The notes under the pieces are model-generated. The model saw only the letters and a program-made list of their open reading frames with translations, was not told the DNA's origin and did not search any database. From Cyanobacteria bacterium SIG29 (GTDB lineage: Bacteria > Cyanobacteriota > Vampirovibrionia > Gastranaerophilales > Gastranaerophilaceae), in assembly GCA_015152515.1 (NCBI GenBank), contig SUTV01000005.1:62001-126000 (forward strand): DNA of 64,000 bases, written 5' to 3'. Numbering within the stretch: position 1 is the first letter of the stretch; each line of letters begins with the position of its first letter. A program made the position numbers and the translations under genes. This document shows positions 7,944 through 16,124 of the stretch, in pieces.

Positions 7944-9083
7944 TTAAATATATTTAGGGTTTATAGATAACCATTGATATGGTTGAACTTCTATTTCATC
8001 TGGAATATCGATCAAGAAAGTACCACCAAATCGACCACGCCCAAATGTAATATAGCCTTGTGATGCAAGGTTATTTAGCGCTTTTCTAATTGTATTTGTA
8101 CTAACATCAAAAGTTTCAGATAATTCTTTCATTGAAGGTAGTTTATCACCAGCTTTGTATTTTTCTTTGATTAAACTAACAATAGAATTTTCAATTTTTT
8201 GATAAGAGTAAATTGATGCATCTTTAGCTTTTGCAAATATTGAACTTTCTTTTAAAGGCTCAAATGAGTTATTTAAAGGGTCTTTTGCTAAAATACTGCC
8301 ATATCTTCCTCTACGAGAAATAATAATACCTTCGTTTGAAAGTTGTTTTATACAATCGTGAATTGTTTTTACACTAACATTTAGATTTTGAGCTAATTGT
8401 TCATGAGAAGGGATTTTATCACCAATTTTATAATTTTTAGAAAGATATGACTTTAAGTCATTTGTTAGTTTTTGTACTAATGTATCTGCACTAATTTTTT
8501 CAATAGATTTAATTTCTTCATCAGAAATAGTTGGATGGTCTTTTAATATCCAACAAGAATCATTTCCTAATGATTTTTTTACTTCAATAATTCCAATTCT
8601 ATTTAAATATTCATAAGCTAATCTAATTGTATTTTGAGATATACCAATCATATCAGCCATTTTTCTAATAGATGGAACGCTCTTTCCAATTTTGTAGTTT
8701 TTGTTCATAAATATTTTTTGAACAGCAATTATTGATTTATCTCTTTTAGAAGTAGATTTATTTATTTTTATAGGGTTAGAAACGTTTGAAATCATAGTGC
8801 CAAGTCTTTGTTTAGAAGTTAAATATCCTTCATCTTCAACATAACGAATAGCATTTTGAACTGTTCCAACGCTAACACCCAAATAGTCAGATATTTCAGA
8901 TTTCTTAGGTAAAATATCATTCTCTTTAATCATTTTTTTATCAATAGCAGATAATATCCAGTTAATTATCCATTTTTTGATAATTGAATCTTTAGGTTCA
9001 AAAGATGATGTAAAATCTGGAATTTCTGTTGGTAGTTCATTAACAGAAATTTTTCTTTGAAATATAGTATTATTTTCTGACAT
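7944..9083 (-). CDS. Transcription regulator with four tandem GntR winged helices
   Basis: A 379-residue protein made of four consecutive GntR-type winged helix-turn-helix domains, at about residues 33-100, 113-182, 203-270 and 295-362. Each shows the pattern of LPS-like turn, recognition helix (VSVGTVQNAI, ISQNTIRLAY, VSVKTIHDCI, VSTNTIRKAL) and wing (RLGTMIS, RGRYGSIL, RGRFGGTFL). There is no FCD, UTRA or aminotransferase effector domain. Normal GntR proteins have one DNA-binding domain, so this one may bind an array of half-sites as a monomer. I prefer ATG 9083 over GTG 9089 because GGAG sits 5 bases before the ATG. An inverted pair AAGTTACA/TGTAACTT lies in its promoter region, suggesting autoregulation. 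Confidence 0.85.
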   Translation of the reverse strand: MSENNTIFQRKISVNELPTEIPDFTSSFEPKDSIIKKWIINWILSAIDKKMIKENDILPKKSEISDYLGVSVGTVQNAIRYVEDEGYLTSKQRLGTMISNVSNPIKINKSTSKRDKSIIAVQKIFMNKNYKIGKSVPSIRKMADMIGISQNTIRLAYEYLNRIGIIEVKKSLGNDSCWILKDHPTISDEEIKSIEKISADTLVQKLTNDLKSYLSKNYKIGDKIPSHEQLAQNLNVSVKTIHDCIKQLSNEGIIISRRGRYGSILAKDPLNNSFEPLKESSIFAKAKDASIYSYQKIENSIVSLIKEKYKAGDKLPSMKELSETFDVSTNTIRKALNNLASQGYITFGRGRFGGTFLIDIPDEIEVQPYQWLSINPKYI

Positions 9084-9105
9084 AATCACTCCGATTTTTT
9101 TATTT

Positions 9106-9168
9106 ATTATAAGTTACATTAAAATATATTTTGTTATTTTTTTCAAAATCTTTAATATATTGTAACTT
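9106..9168 (-). promoter_or_regulatory. Inverted half-sites at the GntR-like gene promoter
   Basis: AAGTTACA (9111-9118) and TGTAACTT (9161-9168) are perfect inverted copies, 50 bp centre to centre. A minus-strand TATAAT (9111-9106) touches the first copy. The layout fits an operator bridged by the multi-winged-helix protein encoded immediately downstream. Confidence 0.4.
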
Positions 9169-9182
9169 TAAATAAAAAATTG

Positions 9183-9848
9183 CTATACAATTCCTTCTTT
9201 TATTGCTTTAACTGCAGCTTGTGTTCTGTCATCAACTACTAATTTTTGAATAATACTACAAACATGCGCTTTGGCTGTATGTTCGCTTATACAAAGGATT
9301 TCAGCTATTTCACAATTAGATTTTCCATCAACAACAAGCTTTAAAACTTCATATTCTCTTTGAGTTAAATTTGCATGTGTATTTCTAAAACTAGCTCTGG
9401 AAATTTGTTGCTGAGGTATTAATTTTTGAGGAGTTTTTCGTAAAATTGGAATAATTTTAGGATCTAACCACATAGCACCATTAAAAACTGATTTAACTAT
9501 AAATAAAAGCATGTCTGTATTTATATCTTTAATTACATATGCATATGCTCCTAATGAAAAAGATTTATTGATTTCTTCTTCTGTATTATGTGAAGTTAAT
9601 ACAATTACTTTAGACTCACAACCCTCTTCCTGCAAGGCTTTTAGCACTTTTAAACCATTAATATCAGGCAATCCCAAATCAAGCAAAATAATGTCTGGGC
9701 GTGTATTTAAAGCCTTTTTAATAGCCTCTTTGCCCTCTTGTGCTTCAGTTATAACATTATAACCTTCTGCTTCATCAAATAGGGTCTTTATTCCAACTCG
9801 TATTAACTTATGGTCTTCAACAAGCATAATATTTATAGCATTTTGCAT
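9183..9848 (-). CDS. NarL/FixJ-family response regulator
   Basis: A two-domain response regulator of about 221 residues. The receiver domain (about 1-125) has the acidic pair in LVEDH, the phospho-acceptor Asp in ILLDLGLPDI, the Thr/Ser in VLTSHN and the Lys in YVIKD. The LuxR-type helix-turn-helix (about 155-215) reads LTQREYEVLKLVVDGKSNCEIAEILCISEHTAKAHV. The start at 9848 is set by GGAGGT 5 bases upstream; the ATG at 9866 would lie ahead of it. No histidine kinase is encoded in the window, so it is an orphan here. It precedes the GntR-like regulator in the same orientation but is separated from it by about 100 bases containing that gene's likely promoter. Confidence 0.92.
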   Translation of the reverse strand: MQNAINIMLVEDHKLIRVGIKTLFDEAEGYNVITEAQEGKEAIKKALNTRPDIILLDLGLPDINGLKVLKALQEEGCESKVIVLTSHNTEEEINKSFSLGAYAYVIKDINTDMLLFIVKSVFNGAMWLDPKIIPILRKTPQKLIPQQQISRASFRNTHANLTQREYEVLKLVVDGKSNCEIAEILCISEHTAKAHVCSIIQKLVVDDRTQAAVKAIKEGIV

Positions 9849-10160
9849 ATCTACCTCCATAAACATATTAGATTTAAGTATAAATAATTTTATCCCTCTA
9901 TATTTTTTATATAGAGCAATTAAAATGAAAAATAAAAAATTAATAAAATAAAATATAAAAAAATAATTTTGAAAAAATAAAAAAAATAAAATTTAAAAAT
10001 TTTAAATACTATATTTAATATCGAATAGATTTATAGCGATAATATTGCAAATCAAAAGTTTATAATATTATTTATATAATACTAATCGATATGTACCGAT
10101 AAAATTATAAATTAATATTAATTATAAAATAATTAAAAAATTCTAATATATAATGAATAA
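9849..10160. other. Very AT-rich intergenic region
   Basis: About 310 bases, almost wholly A/T, between divergent genes. It holds scattered short sites containing ATCG/CGAT (near 10020, 10038, 10085 and 10097) but no gene, RNA or clear hairpin. It must contain the promoters of the response regulator and mnmD, but only a -10 at 10149-10154 is convincing. The extreme AT content would suit a nucleoid-protein or bending region. Confidence 0.5.
10149..10154 (+). promoter_or_regulatory. Candidate -10 element placing the transcript start at the mnmD ATG
   Basis: TATAAT at 10149-10154 lies 6 bases before the ATG at 10161, where transcription would be expected to start. With no Shine-Dalgarno upstream, mnmD may be translated from a leaderless transcript. 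No good -35 is visible. Confidence 0.35.
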
Positions 10161-11183
10161 ATGAATAAATTTGATTTTATATTAACAGAAGATAACAGCG
10201 TTGGTCTATTCAATAATGAAGTTAAAGACATATATCATTCAAAATATGGTGCATTAACAGAAGCAAATCAAAAATTTATAGAACCATCATTTTGTTTTTT
10301 CGAGAAAGATGAATTAAATATTTTAGATATATGTTATGGAATTGGGTACAATACTAAGGCAGCAATTAATACAAATAAAAATCTAAAAATAGATGCACTT
10401 GAATTCGATGAAGATTTAATATTATTATCACCATTTATAAAAGATGGAATAAAAGATAACTATGCATGCATATCGATATTAAATAACATTTTAAAATTTA
10501 AAGAACCAGACTTTATTTATAATTTTATAATAGAACAAATTAGTAAAAGCTCAATAGAGTTTTTTGATGAAAATATGGTCGGTTTTATTAAATTTTTAAA
10601 AGAAAAGGGGTATATAAATAACCCCATGGATGGTAATAATTCGTTTTTACATAATATATATTATAATTATATATCGGTAAATAATAAATACGATTTAAAA
10701 TCCAATAATAACAACGATATAGCAATTAACTATTATATAGATGACGCTAGAATATCTCTAAAATCACTTAATAATACATATGATATTGTCTTTTTAGACG
10801 CATTTTCACCACAAAAGGATCCGACTCTATGGACAATTGATTTTTTATCTCTTATCAAACAACATATGAATACAAATTCTGTTTTAGTTTCATATTCAAA
10901 ATCTACTCCATTTAGAAATGCACTTCATAAATTAAATTTTAATGTTGGAAAAACTTTTATTGATGGAATTGATATGGGTACAATTGCTTCACTAGATAAA
11001 AATATAATTATTAATCCACTTAATGATTACGACCTTGAACTTTTAAATACTAGAAGTGGAATAACATATAAAGATTTTAATCTTTCATTATCAGGTGATG
11101 AAATTTTAAAAAATAGAGAAATTGAACAAAATAATTCAAATTTGATATCTCATACACAATTTCTTAAAAAATATAAAAAATAA
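10161..11183 (+). CDS. mnmD: MnmD-type tRNA U34 methyltransferase
   Basis: This family methylates the aminomethyl group on wobble uridine 34 of tRNA, making mnm5(s2)U. The 340-residue protein starts with the family-typical hallmark of a substrate-facing N-terminus (TEDNSVGLFNNEVKDIYHSKYGALTE is split across residues 9-34). It has the SAM-binding motif ILDICYGIGYNTKAA and the DUF752 core DIVFLDAFSPQKDPTLWT followed by VLVSYSKSTPFRNAL. E. coli has this domain fused to a FAD oxidase as MnmC; here it stands alone, with a FAD oxidoreductase gene next. It is unusually rich in ATA, AAT and TAT codons. No ribosome site is visible and a -10 lies just upstream, so the message may be leaderless. Confidence 0.85.
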   Translation: MNKFDFILTEDNSVGLFNNEVKDIYHSKYGALTEANQKFIEPSFCFFEKDELNILDICYGIGYNTKAAINTNKNLKIDALEFDEDLILLSPFIKDGIKDNYACISILNNILKFKEPDFIYNFIIEQISKSSIEFFDENMVGFIKFLKEKGYINNPMDGNNSFLHNIYYNYISVNNKYDLKSNNNNDIAINYYIDDARISLKSLNNTYDIVFLDAFSPQKDPTLWTIDFLSLIKQHMNTNSVLVSYSKSTPFRNALHKLNFNVGKTFIDGIDMGTIASLDKNIIINPLNDYDLELLNTRSGITYKDFNLSLSGDEILKNREIEQNNSNLISHTQFLKKYKK

Positions 11184-11323
11184 TTTTATTGCTATATATC
11201 TTTTCGGTTTATATAAGTACATTCGCAAGTTAATTTTATGGTTATATATCGAATAAATATATTATTATAAAAATTATTCCAAATTTTTTTATTTTTTTTA
11301 AAAAATTTATTTCAATTAATTTT

Positions 11324-11352
11324 TTGCTACATAAAATTGAAAATGATATAAT
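11324..11352 (+). promoter_or_regulatory. Promoter of the FAD oxidoreductase gene
   Basis: TTGCTA (11324-11329), a 17-bp spacer and TATAAT (11347-11352). The ribosome site AGGAG and ATG 11378 follow within a normal distance. Confidence 0.7.
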
Positions 11353-11377
11353 TACACTGATTTAGGAGCGTTTAATA

Positions 11378-12646
11378 ATGATAAAATATGATTTGGTTAT
11401 TGTTGGTGGTGGTACAGCAGGGGTTGCTAGTGCATATATAGCATCCAAATTGGGTCTAAACACGCTTCTAGTTGAAAAAAATGATGTACTAGGTGGTGCT
11501 ATTACTCAAGGGCTTGTAATACCAGCTATGAAGCTAACTGATAACGAAATTAACACTGAATTTTATAATGATTTAGTTAAATTTGCAAAAGAAGATAATG
11601 CCCAAATTACTTATGGGGACAGCAATTCAGGGTGGTTTAACCCAGAATTACTAAAATATACTCTAGATAGAATGCTCAAAAATGTTAATTGCGAGATTCT
11701 TTTTTCAACTCAACCATTAAAATGTACCTTTGATGAAGAAAATAAGCTTTTTTCATTAGTCTTAAAACACAAATTATTATCGCTACATATCGATACGAAT
11801 TATATTATAGACGCGACATCAAATGGAGAAATTTTTAGAATTTTAAATTATGATTTTCAAATTGAAAATGAATTTAAACAAGCATCTTCAATGAGATTTA
11901 CAATGAGTGGCGTTAATATACAAGCATTTTCTGACTGGATTACGCAATTAGATAATAATAAAGATATTACAACTTCATACAATATAGATGGTCAAATTAT
12001 GCTTTCTACTGCCTCAACATCAGATGAGAGTAAGAATTGGGCATTATTGCCTATATTTAAAGAAGCGATTAAAAACAATGACCTAGAACCCAATGATAGT
12101 GCGTATTTTCAGCTTTTTACAGTGCCAAATATGAATACATCTATCACTTTTAATGCACCTAGAATAATATTAAATGATTATGAGGATATACTTGACCCGT
12201 TTGTATATTCAAGAGCCTTAATTCAAGGCAGAGAAAGAGTTATAAGGCTTTCAAATTTTTGCAAAAAATATCTTAAAGGTTTTGAAAACGCGTATATATC
12301 ACACATTTCAGATATTCTTGGTGTTAGAGAATCATATAGAATCAAAGGGGAATATACATTTACTAAAGATGATATTATAAACCCTAAAACATTTGATAAT
12401 ATTGCGTTTTCATGTGATTATCCAATTGATATACACTCAAATTCTAATAATGATAAATTAGAATTTTCAAAACATGTTTATAACATTCCAATTGAATGTT
12501 TAATTTCTGCAAATAATAAGAATTTGTATGGCGTTGGAAGAATTATAAGTGCTGATTTTGAAGCACAAGCAGCATTAAGAACTCAAAAAAGCTGCTTTTC
12601 TATGGGAGAAGCAGCTTCTAAAGACATATTTAAAAAGCTAAATTAA
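11378..12646 (+). CDS. FAD-dependent oxidoreductase (FAD_oxidored family)
   Basis: A 422-residue flavoprotein. The N-terminal dinucleotide-binding fold is clear (YDLVIVGGGTAGVASAYIASKLG, then LLVEKNDVLGGAITQG). The C-terminal end has the typical second FAD-contact segment (LYGVGRIISADFEAQAALRTQKSCFSMGEAA). This matches the PF12831-type family, whose members act on varied substrates, so the reaction is unknown. It has its own promoter and an AGGAG ribosome site. It follows mnmD after 194 bases, which recalls the MnmC fusion of a methyltransferase with a FAD enzyme. However, it is not of the DAO type found in MnmC, so the link is speculative. Its stop overlaps that of the convergent gene. Confidence 0.8.
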   Translation: MIKYDLVIVGGGTAGVASAYIASKLGLNTLLVEKNDVLGGAITQGLVIPAMKLTDNEINTEFYNDLVKFAKEDNAQITYGDSNSGWFNPELLKYTLDRMLKNVNCEILFSTQPLKCTFDEENKLFSLVLKHKLLSLHIDTNYIIDATSNGEIFRILNYDFQIENEFKQASSMRFTMSGVNIQAFSDWITQLDNNKDITTSYNIDGQIMLSTASTSDESKNWALLPIFKEAIKNNDLEPNDSAYFQLFTVPNMNTSITFNAPRIILNDYEDILDPFVYSRALIQGRERVIRLSNFCKKYLKGFENAYISHISDILGVRESYRIKGEYTFTKDDIINPKTFDNIAFSCDYPIDIHSNSNNDKLEFSKHVYNIPIECLISANNKNLYGVGRIISADFEAQAALRTQKSCFSMGEAASKDIFKKLN

Positions 12647-13203
12647 TCTAGATAAAATGCTGTAACAACTTTGTGTGAATCTTCAGCATGTTGTATAGCT
12701 TTATGTAATGTGTTTGATGTGTGTGATAAGAAACAAATTAATTGTTGACATTCATCAATAATTTCTCTGTTACAAATACGGCTTGCATCAGCAAGAGTCA
12801 TCATTGAACGATCAGGGTGCTCGATAATATTAGGAACACCAATTAATTGATCTTGTACATCAGACGGTTGCTGACCAATTGTTTGAGGTAAAATTACTCT
12901 TAATTTATCAGGATTAGCTTTCATTGCACCTCTGATTGTCGCTGCATTAGAACCGCTTGAACCACCACTTGTAATTACTGTATTACCTTGAATTACTAAA
13001 GCATAAGATAAAACTTCAATAATTTGTTGATGTGTAATAGGAAGGTTTCTACTTCCAATTATTGCAACTTTTTTAGCAGATTGTTGAATAGTTGCTAGTT
13101 CCATAGCTAATGCATCAAGTGTGTTGCCATCTGTTGATTCCACTTTATCTAAATCATCAAGTGGTACCATAATTCGCTGTTCGTTTTTGTTCTCGTCTGA
13201 CAT
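12643..13203 (-). CDS. DprA-like Rossmann-fold protein (cyanobacterial type)
   Basis: A 186-residue protein resembling the short DNA recombination-mediator A-like proteins of cyanobacteria. A Rossmann/SLOG-like core is visible: VAIIGSRNLPITHQQIIEVLSYALVIQG, then TVITSGGSSGSNAATIRGAM, LRVILPQTIGQQP and ICFLSHTSNTLHKAIQHA. The GSR and SGG(S)xG motifs are those used by DprA/LOG folds to bind nucleotide. It lacks the full-length DprA size and C-terminal domain. It may bind a nucleotide-like ligand rather than ssDNA. It is divergent from pcrA, with an 80-base shared promoter region. Confidence 0.75.
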   Translation of the reverse strand: MSDENKNEQRIMVPLDDLDKVESTDGNTLDALAMELATIQQSAKKVAIIGSRNLPITHQQIIEVLSYALVIQGNTVITSGGSSGSNAATIRGAMKANPDKLRVILPQTIGQQPSDVQDQLIGVPNIIEHPDRSMMTLADASRICNREIIDECQQLICFLSHTSNTLHKAIQHAEDSHKVVTAFYLD

Positions 13204-13282
13204 ATTTTTTCCTAATTGTCTAAATAAATTTTCTATTTATAATATAATAATAATACCATAATTTAAAAAAAATAAAAGATAC

Positions 13283-15748
13283 ATGTCAAATATACTAGAG
13301 GGATTAAATAGGGAGCAAAAAGAAGCAGTACTTCATGATAGAGGTACTATCTTAGTGCTTGCTGGTGCAGGATGCGGAAAAACAAAAGTTTTAACTACTA
13401 GAATAGCCAATTTGGTTAATTCTGGGGTGTCTCCATATGAAATTTTAGCTGTAACATTTACTAATAAAGCTGCAAAAGAAATGGTTGAAAGACTTTCTAA
13501 GATGGTTGGAGAAGAAAAAGCTAAAAAGATGTGGATAGGCACATTTCACTCTATTTCTGGCAGAATATTAAGAACCGATATTCATGAATATACAGATGAA
13601 AATGGAAAATCTTATGATAATAAATTTGTAATTTATGATGATACTGATTCTAATTCAATATTAAAAACAGCATTGAAAAATTGTAATTTAGATGAAAAAA
13701 TATATCAGCCAAAACTTTTAAAAACAATTATTTCTAACGCTAAAAATAAAATGCAAGATGCATATACTTTCGCAACTCACGCAAGAGATTATAGAACAGA
13801 AAAATATGCTCAAATTTATATGGAGTATCAAAAACAACTTCAAGCAAATAATGCTCTAGACTTTGATGATATGCTAGTTTTAGCTGTTAAATTACTTGAA
13901 AAATCACAAGTTGTAAGAGAAAAATATTTTAGAAGATTTAAACATATTTTAGTTGATGAATTTCAAGACACCAACCTTTGCCAATATAAAATGATTAAAT
14001 CAATTTATACAAATGATAAAGAAGAAGATGAAATTCCATCTGACAAAAGTTTATGTGTTGTTGGTGATGTAGACCAATCTATTTATAGTTGGCGTGGTGC
14101 TGATTATAGGATTATTCTCAACCTACAATCAACATTCAAAAACACTCATTTAATTAAATTAGAGCAAAATTATCGTTCTGCTGAAACTATTCTAGAAGCT
14201 GCAAATGCCGTAATAGAAAATAATAAACAAAGAATCAGAAAAAATCTTTACTCTAATCTCGGCAGAGGCAGTAAATTAAGTTTATACCATGCTAATGATG
14301 AAGCAGATGAAGCATTAAACCTTGTTAGAGAAGTTAAAAGACTTTCTTTAACAAAATCTTTATCTGATATGGCGGTTTTATACAGAACAAATTCTCAATC
14401 TCGTGCAATAGAAGAAGCATGTATGGCAAATAATGTTCCATATAAGGTTGTTGGTGGGCTTAAATTCTACGATAGAAAAGAAATTAAAGATATAATTGCA
14501 TATTTAAAATTAATTTATAATCCTAGTGATTCACAAAGTTTAAAAAGGATAATAAATGTTCCAAAACGTTCTATTGGTCCATCAAAAGTTGATAAATTAT
14601 TAGAAATATCTAATAAATCAAATTTAAAATTTATGGAAGTTTTGGAAGAATTAAATCAATATGATGAATTTTCATCTGGTGTTAAAACTAAATTATCAGC
14701 ATTTTATGAAATGATAATAGACTTCCAAAATGCTTTTAATAAAATGGATTTACCTGCATTTATAGGCTATGTTTTAGATAAAACAGGCTATATTCAAGAC
14801 ATTAAAGAAAACGAAGATGAAACTACTGCTGAAGGAAGAATCGATAACTTACAAGAATTTATCAGTGTAGCAAAAGAATTTACTCCACAAGATAATGATG
14901 TTTTAGGCGAATTTTTATCACAAGTTTCTTTAGTAAGTGATATTGACTCATATGTTGATGAAACACAAGCTTTAACTTTAATGACTCTTCATAGTGCTAA
15001 AGGTCTTGAATTTGATACTGTATTTTTAGCTGGACTAGAAGAAGGTATATTCCCTCATAATCGTTCTCTTGATAATCTAGCGGAAATGGAAGAAGAACGC
15101 AGATTGATGTATGTAGGAATTACTAGAGCAAAGAAATTCTTATATTTAAGTCATGCAAAACGCAGAAAGATGTGGGGCGAATATAAATACTACAATCCAA
15201 GCAGATTTTTATCAGAAATTCCAGAAGAATTATTAGATTTTAATGAATCATCTCAATCAATTAATTCTCAACCGAATTACACATTTAAAAAAGCTGTAGA
15301 TACTATAAAGACAAGGAATTTATCTGAAAATTCAGATGGCAGTATTAAAGCCGTAACTTCCTTTGGAAAAGGCTTTGTAGCTCCTCAAAAAAGAGTTCAA
15401 CATAATACTTCATTTGTTATAAAAAGTAAAAATCATCAACAAAATGCTGAAGAACGCAAAAAAGCTGATGATGAAAAAATAAAAGAATTACTTGAAAATA
15501 ACCCAATGAAAAAATTATTACTTGAAAGAAGAAGAAAAGAAGCTGAACTTACAAGCAAATTAGCTTCAACTACTTCATCTTTTAATCAAAATTTTGAGAT
15601 TGGTGATAGAGTTTTCCATACAAAATATGGCGTTGGAAAAATTTCTCAAATACAAGATATATCTGGTTCTACGACTTATATAGTTGATTTTGGAACACAA
15701 GGAACAAAGGCACTAGATTCAGCATTTGCCCAACTAAAAAAATTCTAA
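13283..15748 (+). CDS. pcrA: UvrD/PcrA-type superfamily 1 DNA helicase
   Basis: An ATP-dependent 3'-5' helicase for repair and replication restart. The 821-residue protein carries Walker A (LAGAGCGKTKVL), motif Ia (VTFTNKAAKEMVER), Walker B (ILVDEFQDTN), motif III (VVGDVDQSIYSWRGAD), motif IV (LEQNYRS), motif V (LMTLHSAKGLEFDTVF) and motif VI (RRLMYVGITRAKKFLYL). The C-terminus (GDRVFHTKYGVGKI...FGTQGTKAL) is the Tudor-like domain that contacts RNA polymerase in PcrA. Full length for the family. Divergent from the DprA-like gene. A strong terminator follows. Confidence 0.95.
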   Translation: MSNILEGLNREQKEAVLHDRGTILVLAGAGCGKTKVLTTRIANLVNSGVSPYEILAVTFTNKAAKEMVERLSKMVGEEKAKKMWIGTFHSISGRILRTDIHEYTDENGKSYDNKFVIYDDTDSNSILKTALKNCNLDEKIYQPKLLKTIISNAKNKMQDAYTFATHARDYRTEKYAQIYMEYQKQLQANNALDFDDMLVLAVKLLEKSQVVREKYFRRFKHILVDEFQDTNLCQYKMIKSIYTNDKEEDEIPSDKSLCVVGDVDQSIYSWRGADYRIILNLQSTFKNTHLIKLEQNYRSAETILEAANAVIENNKQRIRKNLYSNLGRGSKLSLYHANDEADEALNLVREVKRLSLTKSLSDMAVLYRTNSQSRAIEEACMANNVPYKVVGGLKFYDRKEIKDIIAYLKLIYNPSDSQSLKRIINVPKRSIGPSKVDKLLEISNKSNLKFMEVLEELNQYDEFSSGVKTKLSAFYEMIIDFQNAFNKMDLPAFIGYVLDKTGYIQDIKENEDETTAEGRIDNLQEFISVAKEFTPQDNDVLGEFLSQVSLVSDIDSYVDETQALTLMTLHSAKGLEFDTVFLAGLEEGIFPHNRSLDNLAEMEEERRLMYVGITRAKKFLYLSHAKRRKMWGEYKYYNPSRFLSEIPEELLDFNESSQSINSQPNYTFKKAVDTIKTRNLSENSDGSIKAVTSFGKGFVAPQKRVQHNTSFVIKSKNHQQNAEERKKADDEKIKELLENNPMKKLLLERRRKEAELTSKLASTTSSFNQNFEIGDRVFHTKYGVGKISQIQDISGSTTYIVDFGTQGTKALDSAFAQLKKF

Positions 15749-15772
15749 ACAAAATATATTAAGATATATTAC

Positions 15773-15812
15773 AAAAGTGATAAAAAATATATACTTTTTA
15801 TGCACTTTTTTT
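15773..15812 (+). terminator. Intrinsic terminator of pcrA
   Basis: AAAAGTG/CACTTTT extended inward by ATAAAAA/TTTTTAT with one bulged G, followed by a run of T. Confidence 0.8.
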
Positions 15813-15868
15813 CATTTTGTTGTTTTTATATATATACAGAGAACATAATAAAATGAAAGAGGAATATA

Positions 15869-16057
15869 ATGGCTAGAGTTTTGATTTCAATGCCTGAAGA
15901 ATTTTTAACACGCATAGATGAAGTTGCAGAAGGCGAAAATCGTACAAGAAGTGAATTAATTCGTGAAGCATTAAGAACTTATATTCACAAACAAAGAGTT
16001 AAAGAAAACGCATTAGCGATGAAAAATGCAAGCATTTTAGAATCATTGCTAGATTAA
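15869..16057 (+). CDS. Ribbon-helix-helix (CopG-type) DNA-binding protein
   Basis: A 62-residue protein with the complete RHH fold: beta strand MARVLISMPEEF, helix TRIDEVAEGEN, then RTRSELIREALRTYI. A GAGG ribosome site lies 7 bases before the ATG. Many such proteins are antitoxins, but no toxin-like partner adjoins: pcrA lies upstream behind a terminator and the convergent rlmD lies downstream. A stand-alone regulator is more likely. The tail (KENALAMKNASILESLLD) is short and helical. Confidence 0.85.
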   Translation: MARVLISMPEEFLTRIDEVAEGENRTRSELIREALRTYIHKQRVKENALAMKNASILESLLD

Positions 16058-16097
16058 TGGCAGACTACAGACTTAGGGAAAATGGGAAAAAGGATTT

Positions 16098-16124
16098 AAA
16101 GAGAAGCTTAAAGCTTCTCTTTTC
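16098..16124. terminator. Bidirectional intrinsic terminator
   Basis: AAAGAGAAG pairs with CTTCTCTTT around CTTAAAG. It ends both the RHH gene and the minus-strand rlmD operon and overlaps the rlmD stop. Confidence 0.8.

Noticed and set aside
15869-16057. Toxin-antitoxin pair around the ribbon-helix-helix protein
   Set aside because: No toxin-like gene adjoins; flanking genes are pcrA and rlmD, both housekeeping and separated by terminators.
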